Below, piece by piece: positions 1 through 11,370 of a stretch of DNA of 64,000 nt. The first letter of the stretch is position 1, and each line of letters starts with the position of its first letter. The position numbers and the translations under genes were made by a program. Below the pieces are notes generated by a model. The model was not told the origin of the DNA. It was given only the letters and a program-made list of their open reading frames with translations, and searched no databases. Source of the DNA: Moringa oleifera. Its lineage: Eukaryota; Streptophyta; Magnoliopsida; Brassicales; Moringaceae. The stretch lies in assembly GCA_021397835.1 (NCBI GenBank), contig JAJFZO010000579.1:2495001-2559000 (forward strand), in the 5' to 3' direction.

Positions 1-1148
1 TTGATTTGTCACTTTTTAAACGTAACAGTTTGATTAGTAAAGTAGTATAAATATAAGTGTTTATAAGATTTTTATCCTATTTTTTAAAAATAAGCCTAGT
101 AGCCTAAAGTTATCTTTTTCCTTTCTCTTTTTTTTTTAAAACTGTTTTATTCTTTAAATGAAGAAGTACTCTTCATTTTGTAACCATCTTTTTTTCTTTT
201 TTTCACTTTTTTTATTTTAACTCTCTCTTATCTTTCTCCCTGTACTAACAACATGACCCACCACCACTTGCATTATGTCATTTTTGCAACTCTTAATGCC
301 CTATTTTAGTTGATCATATGGTGAGCATATCATGATTAACTCGCAAATAATGTGACGAGACAAAGTAAAAAAACTTTAAAAAAATGAGGGTCAGATCTAT
401 CATAAAATAGGATTACCTTGTGATAAAGTGAAGAAAAGTCGATTCCGAGATGCTGATGAAGCAAGAATAAAAGGAAACGAAGAGATGAAACCAATGTATG
501 ATCATTTTTTTATTATTATTTTAAAACAAAAGAGGATAAGAACCTAAAAAAAAAAAACCTTCACATTGTTCTTGTTTTCGTTTCCTCTAAAAAAAAAAAA
601 ATCAAATCCTCTCATTCAAAATTTTTCTCCAAGCCACTTCTTTTTCTTGTCAGAAATTTCTTCCTCTCCAAAATTTTCTCTCCTCTCTTTCCAACTGTTT
701 TTAAGCCAAAAAAACCCCTAACTCTTGGCTTAAGGTGGGTCTTTATAAACTTTGGCCAAGTCTTCTCGTGCAGCAGTAGGCTGCACTGCTGCCTTGTTGC
801 AGTACAAAATAATGCATAATGCTATAGCATTGTTCAGCAATAATACATAATGTAAAATGTAGAACAGTTGCAGGATGTTGCAGCAATGCTACAGAATGCT
901 ACCTTATTGTAACAATGTTACATAGCAGCAGGCTGTTGTAACATTTTGAATTTTTTTTTAAAAAAATATTTTTATTTTTAATTAAATAATTATTAATTAT
1001 TACCTTTTAATTCTTAATCTCAATCTTAAACGTTGAGTATTTTATCTAAATTAATCCGGATACACTTATGTGTCTATAAAAGACTACATTTAAGACTTTG
1101 AAAGTGTTATTTGCCAATCAATCTTCACCTATTGACCATGTTTCTTAA
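1..1148. other. AT-rich intergenic sequence
   Basis: No coding region is visible. There are many poly-A and poly-T runs. Positions 775-935 carry an imperfect series of short words built on tgctacag, gttgcag and their variants. A similar series is at 30665-30745, so this is probably a dispersed repeat rather than a gene. Confidence 0.5.
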
Positions 1149-1337
1149 AGCTTGGAAGTTGACTTTTTCTCATCATTAATTATGGTTGGATGAGTCCACC
1201 AAAATAAAATAGAAAGCCACATCTTCTCATCAAGGGATTTGATGAAAGCCTTCATTGCAGCTTTCCAGTAAGAATAGTTTGACCCATCAAGTAGTGATGG
1301 ACATGAAATTGAACTTCTTCCTTCAGAAGATCCATGC
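1149..1337 (-). pseudogene. Ty1/copia gag N-terminal fragment
   Basis: Read on the minus strand, one frame stays open for about 55 codons. It contains SLLDGSNYSYWKAAMKAF followed by IKSLDEKMW and a WTHPT stretch. This is the typical start of the capsid region of plant copia gag proteins (DUF4219/UBN2-like: LLDGxNYxYWKxRMxxFLKS, then WxxVxxGWxxP). The rest of gag, the zinc knuckle and pol are not present next to it. Repeat D1 lies immediately on its upstream side and may be leader or LTR sequence of the same element. It is a dead fragment. Confidence 0.65.
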
Positions 1338-1349
1338 CTGCTCTAAAAT

Positions 1350-2355
1350 CCCACCAAGCAAATGTTAATGACTCCTTTGTAATGCCACTTGCATATGTTT
1401 TTAGCAATTTACAAAATTTAATTAAATTTAAATTAATTAAATTACTGAAAACATAAGCTAAATGAGATGGACAATTTTAACATGATCTGACAGCTGCCTA
1501 TATACATGAAACAATCCAATGAGTCATACAAATAACAAATATTTAAACAAATAAAGACTCCCTCCTTGACATTGTCATCGCCCAAACCTAGACTATATAG
1601 GTTCTCTCTAATTTGTTGGAATATTTCTGCAGGAAAGATATTTTGTAACTTAAGTTTTTCACAAAATATAGCTTCCGAAACAAAAAATCTAAAACTCTTT
1701 TTCTGAATATCTCAAGCACACCTTTTACAATCTAAAGTTTTGTTTGTATAGACAACTATCTCACTCTTTAGAATGAGTTTTAAATTCTAGAGAAGAAATA
1801 GTAACATCATAAATTCAAATCAAATAAACTCTGTTTACACAAATGAGTTTCTTCAACACAAACATAGACTCTGATGCAATATATATCCATCTATTACAAC
1901 AGTTTGATATTAAAGACAACGTGAGGAAAATCTTTGAAGTTTTGATTTATTGCTAATTTCCTAGATGTTTTTAATCTTATCGAAAACTCTTAAATGACTT
2001 TTTAATTTTGTAAAACAGTTTGACAAAGACTAGAAAACCAAAAGATACTTTTAAAACCATTTAAAACATACCTTCTAAATTTAGGAGAAAAATCCTTACT
2101 TTTCTTCAAGTTTTCAATTGTTTTTTTTTTTTTTTTATATCCTTATTCTATGTTGAAAAAGATTCTATCAATCTTCACGTATGTTTGTGCCATCAAATTT
2201 CAAATCCTATCCAATCCTAAATTCTAAAACTTTTAAATTTAGAAATGTATTGTTCAAATTAAACCTTAATATCCAAATAGATAGGTTTGTTACAAACATG
2301 TACCAATCTAATATGACTTAAAGGATTGTTAACTCTAATGACATTTTTGAATGGA
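1350..2355. repeat. Dispersed repeat D1, copy 1
   Basis: This block is recognisably similar to 27310-29255 in the same orientation. Shared landmarks are the words around ctgaatatctcaagca, a tatatccatctattacaa word, and the closing taatgac/ttttgaat words. Copy 2 is longer mainly because a MITE is inserted in it. No coding capacity is seen. Because it abuts a minus-strand gag fragment it may be LTR or leader DNA, but I see no clear TG...CA ends. Confidence 0.55.
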
Positions 2356-4061
2356 ATAATTTAATTAAAATTGTCCAAATGCATAGGATAATTTAATATT
2401 ACATTTAAATTTAAATGAATATTATATACATATTTTATAAATATGTAACTTACATTAATTAGTTTATAAGTATCCATTTGTGTAATAAAATCTTGTTACA
2501 ATAAATAAAGTTATTTTTTTCAGAAAATGTTTTTTATCAAATTTGTTTTTTTATTTGATGTTATAATTTTTGAATTTAAAACATAATGCAGATGTCATTT
2601 TATGTATAATTTTTTTAAAATAAAATAAATTCATATTTAAAAAAAAAACAACTTATCATATTAAATTATCTTTTGATTGACATATAATTTATCATATTAA
2701 AAATAAAAAAATTTAAAACATTAAGTGAAAGATGGTTAAAAAATCATGTTTTAATAACAAAAATCTTAAATCATATGAATGAAGATTATCAACATCAATA
2801 TATTTTTAAAATTTAAAATCATAAAATATATTATAATATATTTAAAAAGTTTGGTATGGATGATGATGTTAATACATTAAAAAAGATTGGAATATTTTTC
2901 TGTATATATATTATAGTAATAAACCAATAATTTGATTTAAATATTTTTATAATTGCATTCTCTAAAATCTATGCTTTCATGATGCTACTGATATCATTTC
3001 TTAAAAAAAAAAAAAAAAAAAAAAGAGAGAGAAAAATTATATTTCAATGGAACATTCTTGATCTGCAAAATATTTTCTTGGGAGCTTGAATCAAGATTAT
3101 AATTGATGATTTAATAAAAATTGCTAATATTCAAATTCGTACTAATTGATATGTCCATTTTGTGACCTAAGGCATCCACATGGGCAAATCCATTAACGTC
3201 ACGTCATCCATTGTATTATATCGGATCATTGCGTCAATTTCAGTTCACCATTTAGGGTTCCAATCTCGAATGTAGAATCATTACCAGTCCCTGAAAAACC
3301 ATCATTGATGCATTAGTTGCCATCGTATGTGAGCTAGCGAGTTACTATACTCTTATATAGCTCTGGTTATTGACTAATGAGATTATTTTTTGTTTAAATA
3401 TACATATGTTTGTTTCAATATTTTGTATCTCTTTTTTTTAGGGTTTATTTGATTAGGCATTCCAATATCTCAACATTTTTGTTTACTGATATTATTTTTA
3501 CTAATAGCGAAGTCAAGATTTTTTAGCAGGGTCGGTTATTTTTTTTTAATCCAAACATATTAATATGATAAATTGCTATTACCATGAAAATAATATACAT
3601 ACCTAAATAGGAAGAGATCACAAACTTCACTCTTCAAAATACAATTAATCACGACTTAAATTTTTTTATGATTTTGTACACTATCAAATTCATCATAATA
3701 GAATCCATATTAATTAAGCTAATAATTTTCTTTCAATATCAGTAACCATGCATTCTGCAAAAAAGTCATATTCCAGGGGTTTTGATAAGTTTATTAGTTG
3801 AAAATATTCATTCTGTTGATGCTATAGAAATTAAAAGAGCCAATACTAAACAAATCAACTTGTAAATCAAAGTATATATAGTGTTATGACATTTTTTTTA
3901 ACCAAAAGTCTTAAGAGAGAGAATTAATATTATGAAATTCCTATCAACTAAACACATCAAATCGATAATTGTACAATTTCCTTTTCAAATCTTTAATTCA
4001 CCTCTAACAAAATTTAGTTAATAATATTCCTTGGTTAGAGTAACGACATCATCAATATCAA
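2346..4061. repeat. Direct repeat D2, left copy
   Basis: About 1.7 kb similar nearly end to end to 7601-9335 in the same orientation. The pair flanks the WNK kinase gene. The match starts near tgtccaaatgca and ends near catcatcaatat. Differences are substitutions and small indels. It carries no intact frame: a stretch that is open in the right copy (8419-8640) is broken here and lacks about 43 bp. It is either one TE family inserted on both sides of the gene or an old tandem duplication. Confidence 0.7.
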
Positions 4062-4189
4062 TTCACCTCTACCAAAATTTATCATCTCCTTTTCTACTAA
4101 AGTATGAAAGAACAGTTTTTCTTGTCTTGGATAAGTGAGTTTGAGGTTATAATCTATAACAATAATTATCAAAAGTCAAGATACAAATT

Positions 4190-4330
4190 GACAACAGAGC
4201 ATTAGAATATTACTAATTGTGAATATCAATCAGGATAGGCATAATCTTATTTAGCATGCTCACGCATAACTGTGGATATCAATTAGGATAGGCATAATAT
4301 TATTTAGCATGTTCACACATATGTATCTTA
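4190..4330. repeat. Short tandem duplication (about 70-bp unit)
   Basis: Two successive units share the words atatcaatcaggatagg and catgctcac with few changes. There is no coding content. Confidence 0.55.
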
Positions 4331-4892
4331 GTGATCAACTTGTAACAAGCAAACCCAATTTGAATGCGATTTGTATACATTGTTTTGTTTGATTATGTAA
4401 TTTATAAATATTTACTTTTTTATCATCATTTGAATGATTATCAAATGGGATATTTCTGTATGTGATTGAAATTTTCAACTAAATTAATGTCACATATGAT
4501 TCCTTTTTAACTAACAGAGTCAAAAATTCTTGATAATTTCCAAAGGTCCCCATTGCTAATTCTAGTGATAATTTTTTTTGCATTTGAGTAACTTTCGTAA
4601 ATCTATCTTAAATTGTGCTGTGAATTATACTATATTGTAAAAATTACTAATTTTTGTCTATATATACATTACAAACCATAATAACTTGTTAAAATCGTCA
4701 CTTGATAAAATTAAGGATCATGGCAAGTCATTTGGTAATAAAAACACACAAGTAAACAATTTAGAGCTATAAAGCTATGTTTTGATGTCACAAAATATGT
4801 ATATACACTTGAATGACTACAATTTAGATATAGTTTGAATTAATAGAGGGTTAAGTGCATTATAAGAATATTTCTAAATTGAGATATTTAAA

Positions 4893-5400
4893 AAAAACCA
4901 ATCTCATTTGAATAAGATTTTTCATGTAATAAAAGATAACCTTTTAATTTATGAAATATATATTTTTATTTATTTAAAATTATAAATAAAAAATTAAAAT
5001 TTATAAAAATATTTGTCTACCTTAAAATTGTTAAGAAATAAATTTGAAATAGATGCTTTGTACAATTTACATATGGATTAAACTAAGAGAGGATGAACTA
5101 AATTTTAAGCAAGTTTTAAAGTTAAAAAGTTTGAAAATCAATCTCATTTGAATAAGTTTTTTTTTATGTAATAAAAGGATAAGTTTTTTAATTTATGAAA
5201 GATATATTTGTTATTTATTTAAAATTATAAATAAAAAATTAAAATTTATAAAAGTATTTATTTATTTATAGAATTATCAATAAACAATTTTGAAATGCAT
5301 ATGCTGAAATCTATATGGATTAACTTAAAAGACATGAGCTAAACTTTAAGCAAATTTTAAATTAAAAATTTTAAAAAGTTGATCTCATTTGAAAAATTTT
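4893..5400. repeat. Tandem repeat of about 240 bp, two-plus copies
   Basis: The word caatctcatttgaataag recurs near 4898 and 5140, with a weaker third start (gatctcatttgaaaa) near 5380. Each is followed by the same AT-rich tract containing attaaaatttataaaa. The period is about 240 bp. The array lies about 0.5 kb upstream of the WNK coding exons, so it is within or next to the promoter or 5' leader region. Confidence 0.6.
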
Positions 5401-5845
5401 AAAATAGAGAGTTGTGTTTATCTTGTGATTTATTCTTATTTATTTGAAATAGTAGTTACAGTTTCTAAGACTTAGTGTTATAAATAAGAAGTAGGTGCCA
5501 TAAGTTTGAGGCATCGGAAATTAGTCTTAAAGAGTTTTCTAATGTTGTAATAAGTTTTTTTTTTCTTTTTAAGAAAAAAGAGTACGCATCACAGGAGTAA
5601 TAAAGATCTCAAGTCCTAGGAAAAATAGTAAGATTTTTTCTTTTCTTTATATCGTAGAGTTTTTATTTTTTTCAATGAATGTAGGTATATTGTGAAACCA
5701 TGTAAATATCTTATTTGTTGGTGTTCCTTTCCTGTAGTTATTTTTCCTTCTATTTTTGTATCAATTAGCATTTAAAGTTATTTAATCTAAATTTCTTGAC
5801 AAAACATTTCTGTCTTTTAATGTATATCTTTCATTCAATGTGCAG

Positions 5846-6927
5846 ATGTCTAGCTTAAACCTTGAACCATCCTCTGATAAGGAATCGGAGCCATTTGTTG
5901 AGATTGATCCCACCGGTCGATATGGTCGGTATGGTGAACTGCTTGGCTCTGGTGCGGTGAAGAAGGTCTACCGAGCCTTCGACAAAAAAGAAGGCATAGA
6001 AGTTGCATGGAACCAAGTAAAGTTGAGAAACTTCTGCAACAATCCAGCCATGATCAAAAAACTTCTGTTGGAGGTTCAATTGCTACGAAGGTTGACCAAC
6101 AGGAACATCATTTCCTTGTACAGCGCGTGGCGTAACACTGAACACAACATCTTAAATTTCATAACCGAGGTCTGTACTTCTGGGAATCTGAGGGAATACA
6201 GGAAGAAGCACAGACATGTGTCGGTGAAGGCATTGAAGAAATGGTCCAAGCAGATTCTAAAGGGTTTGGATTTTTTGCACAGGCACGAGCCCTGTATCAT
6301 TCACAGGGACCTGAACTGCAGCAATGTTTTTGTCAATGGCAACACCGGTCACGTAATCACATTTGCTTTATTTTCCCATTCCTTTCATGTTCGGTTGCCT
6401 AGAAATAATAGGCAGGCATGAAAAAAGCATTGACAACGAAAACAAGAGCCCATATGATTCGTATGTTACTTAAGCTAGAATAAAAAATGGCATGATCTGA
6501 TATTGATGTCTGTGCTTCCCTTACCAAATTTAATTTTCAATAGGTGAAGATTGGTGATCTTGGTTTGGCAGCCATAGTCGGGAAGAGTCATTCAGCACAT
6601 TCAGTTCTTGGCACACCAGAATTCATGGCCCCAGAGTTATACGAAGAGGATTACACAGAACAAGTGGACATATACTCTTTTGGGATGTGCCTGCTAGAGA
6701 TGGCGACAGTGGAAATTCCCTATATGGAGTGTGATAGCATCGCCAAGATATACAAGAAAGTGTCATCTGGGGTGAGACCAAAGTCATTGAGCAAGATTAA
6801 GGATCCAGAAGTAAAAGCATTCATCGAGAAGTGCCTTGGTCAGCCTCGCGCAAGACCCTCCGCTGCTGAGCTCCTTAAAGATCCATTCTTCCATGGACTT
6901 GATGATGACGATGTATCTGAATCATGA
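5846..6927 (+). CDS. WNK11-like: WNK serine/threonine kinase (plant WNK10/WNK11-like)
   Basis: WNK ('with no lysine') kinases are Ser/Thr signalling kinases. Exons are 5846-6352 and 6544-6927, joined by a GT-AG intron, giving 296 residues. The ATG at 5846 directly follows a tgtgcag acceptor, which suggests an intron in the 5' leader. The ATG at 5838 is out of frame. The conserved lead-in [17 protein letters not shown] comes first. The glycine loop [10 protein letters not shown] (34-43) has the WNK-type catalytic lysine in strand beta-2 (Lys39). The catalytic loop is [10 protein letters not shown] (153-162) and the metal motif is DLG (174-176) in place of DFG. The activation segment is [12 protein letters not shown], with the candidate regulatory Ser189. 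An acidic tail follows. The length matches the short WNK10/11 group, and no lesion is visible. It lies between the two D2 repeats. Confidence 0.92.
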
Positions 6928-7600
6928 CAATAGCCTATTGTTCATGATTCTATGAGATTAGCAATGGCCTGGGAAGTGTCCATTTTTTTCTATTCAGTGT
7001 TCACTTCACTGTGTTCTTAGATAATGAATTGTTGTACCAGTATAGATGGAGATGGCTTTCGTTTTCTTAGCTTTCTTCTGAAATTTCTCTGTTTATTGGA
7101 TCAGATTGAATTTAGGGACTCACTTTGTTTGTTTTGTACATATAACTTTTTCACAAATATGTAATATAATTTTCTGCTGAAAGAAGCTGGACATTTCTTC
7201 TTCTGCTTTCTTCAATATGAATCCTCCTTTTCATCTTTTTCTTTCATGGCAGCTTCAATTCAAAATAAAGTCAAAGCAAAGGTAGATTAAAAATGAAAAT
7301 CCCTAGATTTTGTTCTGCAAGCTTAGAGATTGAGACCTTCAACAAAAACTAGCTTCGAAATTTTGTGTGGAGGAAGTGGAGATGACAAAGAGGCTTTGTC
7401 CTCTCACCGTCACCCTCATATTTGTTGGGGAATTATTTCAATTGCTTGGCCTGAGCTTTCATCTCCAAAAGCAATGCTCACAATCCGTAGCAGAATGAAG
7501 CTGAAAATTTATTTATATTTCCAATTGAAAATTTTGTTGTTTTAATATTCACATCAACCCGTCTAAGAACTTCTCCAAATGCTTTCATTATTTTATATAT
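6928..7600 (+). other. WNK 3' flank and likely 3' UTR
   Basis: T-rich sequence after the WNK stop, including tgtgttcttag and several aata-rich words that could serve polyadenylation. I cannot fix the cleavage site. An open stretch at 7330-7545 has no recognisable protein similarity and I do not call it a gene. Confidence 0.4.
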
Positions 7601-9335
7601 TAGTTAAAATCTGTCCAAATGCACAGTATAATTTAATATTACATTTAAATTTAAATGAATATTATATACATATTTTATAAATATATAACTTTCATTAATT
7701 AATTTATAAGTATCAATTTGTGTAATAAAATCTTGTTACAATAAATAAAGTCATATTTTTTTCAGAAAATTTTTTTTCCTCAAATTTGTTTTGTTTGATT
7801 CATGCTGTAATTTTTAAATTAAAAAAAGTAATACAAATATCATTTTGTATATAGTTTTTAATATAATAAATTCTAATTTTTGAGAAAATAACTTATCGTG
7901 TTAAATTATATTTTGGTTGATGCATAATTTATCATATTAAAATAAAAAATTTAAAATATTAAGTGAAAAATAAAAAAACCATATTTTAATAAATCAAAAA
8001 TCTTAAATCATATGAATGAAGATTATCAATATCAATATATTTTTAAAATTTAAAATCATAAAATATATTATAATATATTGAAAAAGTTTTGCATGGATGC
8101 TAACGTGAGTACCTTAAAAAAGATTGAAAATATTTTACTATTATATATATTATAGTAATAAACCAATAATTTGATTTAAATATTTTTATAATTATGTCTT
8201 CTAAAATCTATGCTTTCATGGTACTACTGATATGATTTCTTAAAAAAAATCTTAAAAAATTATATTTCAATGAAAAATCTTGATCAGCAAAATATTTTTC
8301 TTACAAACTCTAATCAAGATTATATTTGATAATTTAAATATTATTGCTAATATTCATATTGGCTCTAATTGATATGTCTATTTTGTGACATAAGTCATTC
8401 ACATCAGCAAATCCATTAATGTTCACGTCATCTATTGTATTACATCGGATCATAGCTTCAATTTCAGTTGATCATCGATCCAGGATTCCAATCCTGAATG
8501 AAGAGTGGTTACCTGCCCCTAAACAACCATCATTGGTGCATGAGCTGCCATCATATGCGGTGGAAACACCACCGATAAAATTGACGCCAGGTGAACCAGC
8601 TGAGTTACCATACTGTTATGGAGCTCACACTATCGACTAATGAGATTATTTTTTGTTTAAATATACACATGTTTGTTTTTATATGTTGTTTCACTTTTTT
8701 AGGGTTTATTTGATTAGGCATTCCAATAACTCAACATTTTTGTTTATTGATATTATTTTTACTAGTAGTGAAGTCAAGATTTTTCGTTAAGGTGGTCTTT
8801 TTTTTTATCCAAACATAATAATGTGATAAACTGCTATTACCATGAAAATAATATACATACCTAAATAGGAAGAGATCACTAACTTCACTCTTCAAAATAC
8901 AATTAATCATAACTTAATTTTTTAACGATTTTTTACACTGTCAAATTCATTATAATAGAATCCATATTAGTTGAATCAATAATTTTCTTTCAATATAAAT
9001 AACCATAGTTTTTGCTAAGAAGTTATTTTCCATTTTGTTGTAAAGAGGGGTCTTGATAAGTTTTTTACTTGAAAATGCTCATACTGTTGATGCTATAAAA
9101 ATGAAAAGAGTCAACAGTAAACAACTCAATTTGTAAATTCAAAGTATATATGGTGTTACGATATTTTTATTTTAACCAAAAGTTTTAAAAAAGAGAATTA
9201 ATATTATACAATTCCAAACAACTAAGCACATCAAATCGATAATTGTATAATTGCCTTATCAAATCTTCAATTTCGCTTCTAGCAAAATATAGATAATAAT
9301 ATTCCCTGGCTAGAGGAGTAATATCATCAATATTA
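7601..9335. repeat. Direct repeat D2, right copy
   Basis: Same orientation and nearly full-length match to 2346-4061. It contains an open stretch at 8419-8640 ending in a stop after a GAHTID tail. That stretch includes about 43 bp (around 8556-8600) missing from the left copy. The peptide is Pro-rich and I do not recognise it. Confidence 0.7.
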
Positions 9336-9719
9336 AATGATTTAAAAATTTTTCGAAGACTTAAAGCTATATTAAGAGTAGAAAGTTGTATTGTTATGTT
9401 TGAGAAACTACTGTCTAGCTTTTTTAAATAAAAATTTATCACAATACTAAAACATATTGAAGTGACAGTAAGACTCAACTGTAATATTATCTTTCTGTTG
9501 TCAAGAACATCTTAGACCTTTTACATGATGTGCATTAATATCATGTATATGTATATCATGTTTAATTAGCATAAAACAACATCACACTCTTAAAGAAACC
9601 GTGTCATTTACCACTCAACTCACGAAAACGGTTTCTTATAGTTGAAACCAAATTTATGGCATTTAGGATATTTTTGTGATTTGAAATTATAAGGCTTAAC
9701 AAAGTAAATTAAAGATTTA

Positions 9720-10742
9720 TAGCTATACTTTGGTCATAAACAGTGGTACAAACGCAAATTCAAAAGATATCAATTCTTCATATGCACCTTTTAACTTTTT
9801 CACATATGTTACTATTTGATCCATTTTCAACAGACTTCTTAAGAAGAGTGAGTGTCAAACCATACAAATCAATTAACCTTTTGGTAGACTTAAAATGTGA
9901 GCTCCATCGAGTAGTTGTAGGTCGTTGCAAAGTCTGAACTTAGTTAACTCCTGTAGGAGTCTTAAGCTCTCTTGAAGCAATCAAATCTATGTTTCTATTT
10001 GGTTAAATATATTTCAAAATTTAAATGTCTTTTGGAAGAAATTCTCAGAAAGTTCATAATACATTTCAATTTTGAAAGAAATAATCACGCATTATGCATA
10101 TCTTTTACCAATGCAACTAAATCAAGCTGAAGTCCATATGCAAAACAATGTACATAATAAGTACATCGATAATCATCATGGAACAAAGCATAAAAACCAT
10201 TCCATTTACCTCGCATATTGCTTATACCACTATATCTTTGATCCCATAAATCTTCAACTGATTCATTGTACCTATTACAGATATTACATATTTGGTGCAT
10301 AAAATTTTTGGCTCTTCTATCCTCAATACTTGTAACTTTAAAAAATAATAATAATAAAACCGTTAACAAATTAATCTATTAACATTGACATACATCGATA
10401 TGACTGTAATCTACTCTTTACTAGAGTTGTTAACAGCTTTATCAACTAGAATACGAAATTCGACATCACCAATGTCATCAAAGATCTTTGTCTATCCTTG
10501 ATTAGCAAAAAGTTTTAGTAACTCTTTTTAAATACTAAATAATATGTGTTTGACATTTGTTGAAGAATTTTCTAGTACAATTGCAACATTTTCTTTGTTT
10601 TCTTATGCTTGCATCTTTACCAATTTAAGAAAATTCTTGCAATTACTAGAATTAATGGACTTATCATGCCCTCTAAAGCACATCCATGTAATGCCAACCA
10701 TTTTACAACCTCGAATGAAGTCTTAAGCCGTCATCTATTTGG
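9720..10742 (-). pseudogene. hAT-superfamily transposase relic (DUF4371 / ZMYM-like)
   Basis: On the minus strand, going down from 10742, the remains of a DUF4371-type hAT transposase appear in order. First is LHGCALEGHDKS with a following NFLKLVK. Then an altered LENSSTNVK region. Then GISNMRGKWNGFYALF with YYVHCFAYGLQLDLVALVK at 10240-10090. Last is TTTRWSSHFKSTKRLIDLYG at about 9890-9830. In working members these segments form one frame with the RNase-H-like catalytic fold and the GxDGAxNMxG and TRWxSH motifs. Here they lie in different frames with stops between them, so the gene is dead. No terminal inverted repeats were found. The relic stops close to where the PG-A duplication begins. 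Confidence 0.8.
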
Positions 10743-11370
10743 TAAAGTTTGTTCTAAAGAAAGTGTATGGAATTTATATAATATGAATTATATTTCTTAC
10801 AAAAATATAATTCAGTTAAATTTTATACCACTAAAATTTAAACTTTCAAAATGTGGTAATATAATCAAAGCATTGTGGACTTAATGTACCATTTATCTGT
10901 AGGTTGATAGACTTACATTAATCATCAATTTGCTTCTTTTAGAACTCTATGATCATCTATCAGAGATCAGATAAATTGTATGGAATGTTTCCGTTAGATA
11001 GATATTAAGAAGAATTTATATAATATGAATTATATTTCTTACAAAAATATGGCTCCATCTTTAATTTGAAAAAAATTAAATAACAAAAATATAACGTATC
11101 TAAAAGAAAAAAAAAAAAGAGAGCATACATACATAAAGTAATGGATAACGGTGTATGGATTTGAGTCATATAAGCTCAAAGGTAGAAGAGGAAAAGTTTT
11201 GAAAAGACATGTTTGGGATTGGTTTGCTTGTATTTTTCATATTATGTTGCATCCAAATGGTGATCAACTGCTATAAAAGTTTAAGATCATGAGGGTATCA
11301 ATTGGTAACTTTATTATGTCAAAGAAATACATTACAAAACACTTGCAACATCAATGTCAATTTGTAGGGC

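Noticed and set aside
5838..5845. Earlier ATG (5838) and in-frame GTG (5840) as WNK starts
   Set aside because: The ATG at 5838 is in another frame, and the GTG lies in a tgtgcag splice acceptor. The ATG at 5846 gives the usual family N-terminus.
5855..6300. Two minus-strand open frames across the WNK first exon
   Set aside because: They are antisense shadows of the kinase coding sequence, with no protein similarity.
2346..9335. D2 repeats as LTRs of a retrotransposon carrying WNK
   Set aside because: No clear TG...CA ends, primer-binding site or polypurine tract was seen, and WNK keeps an intron. I report the repeats without this claim.
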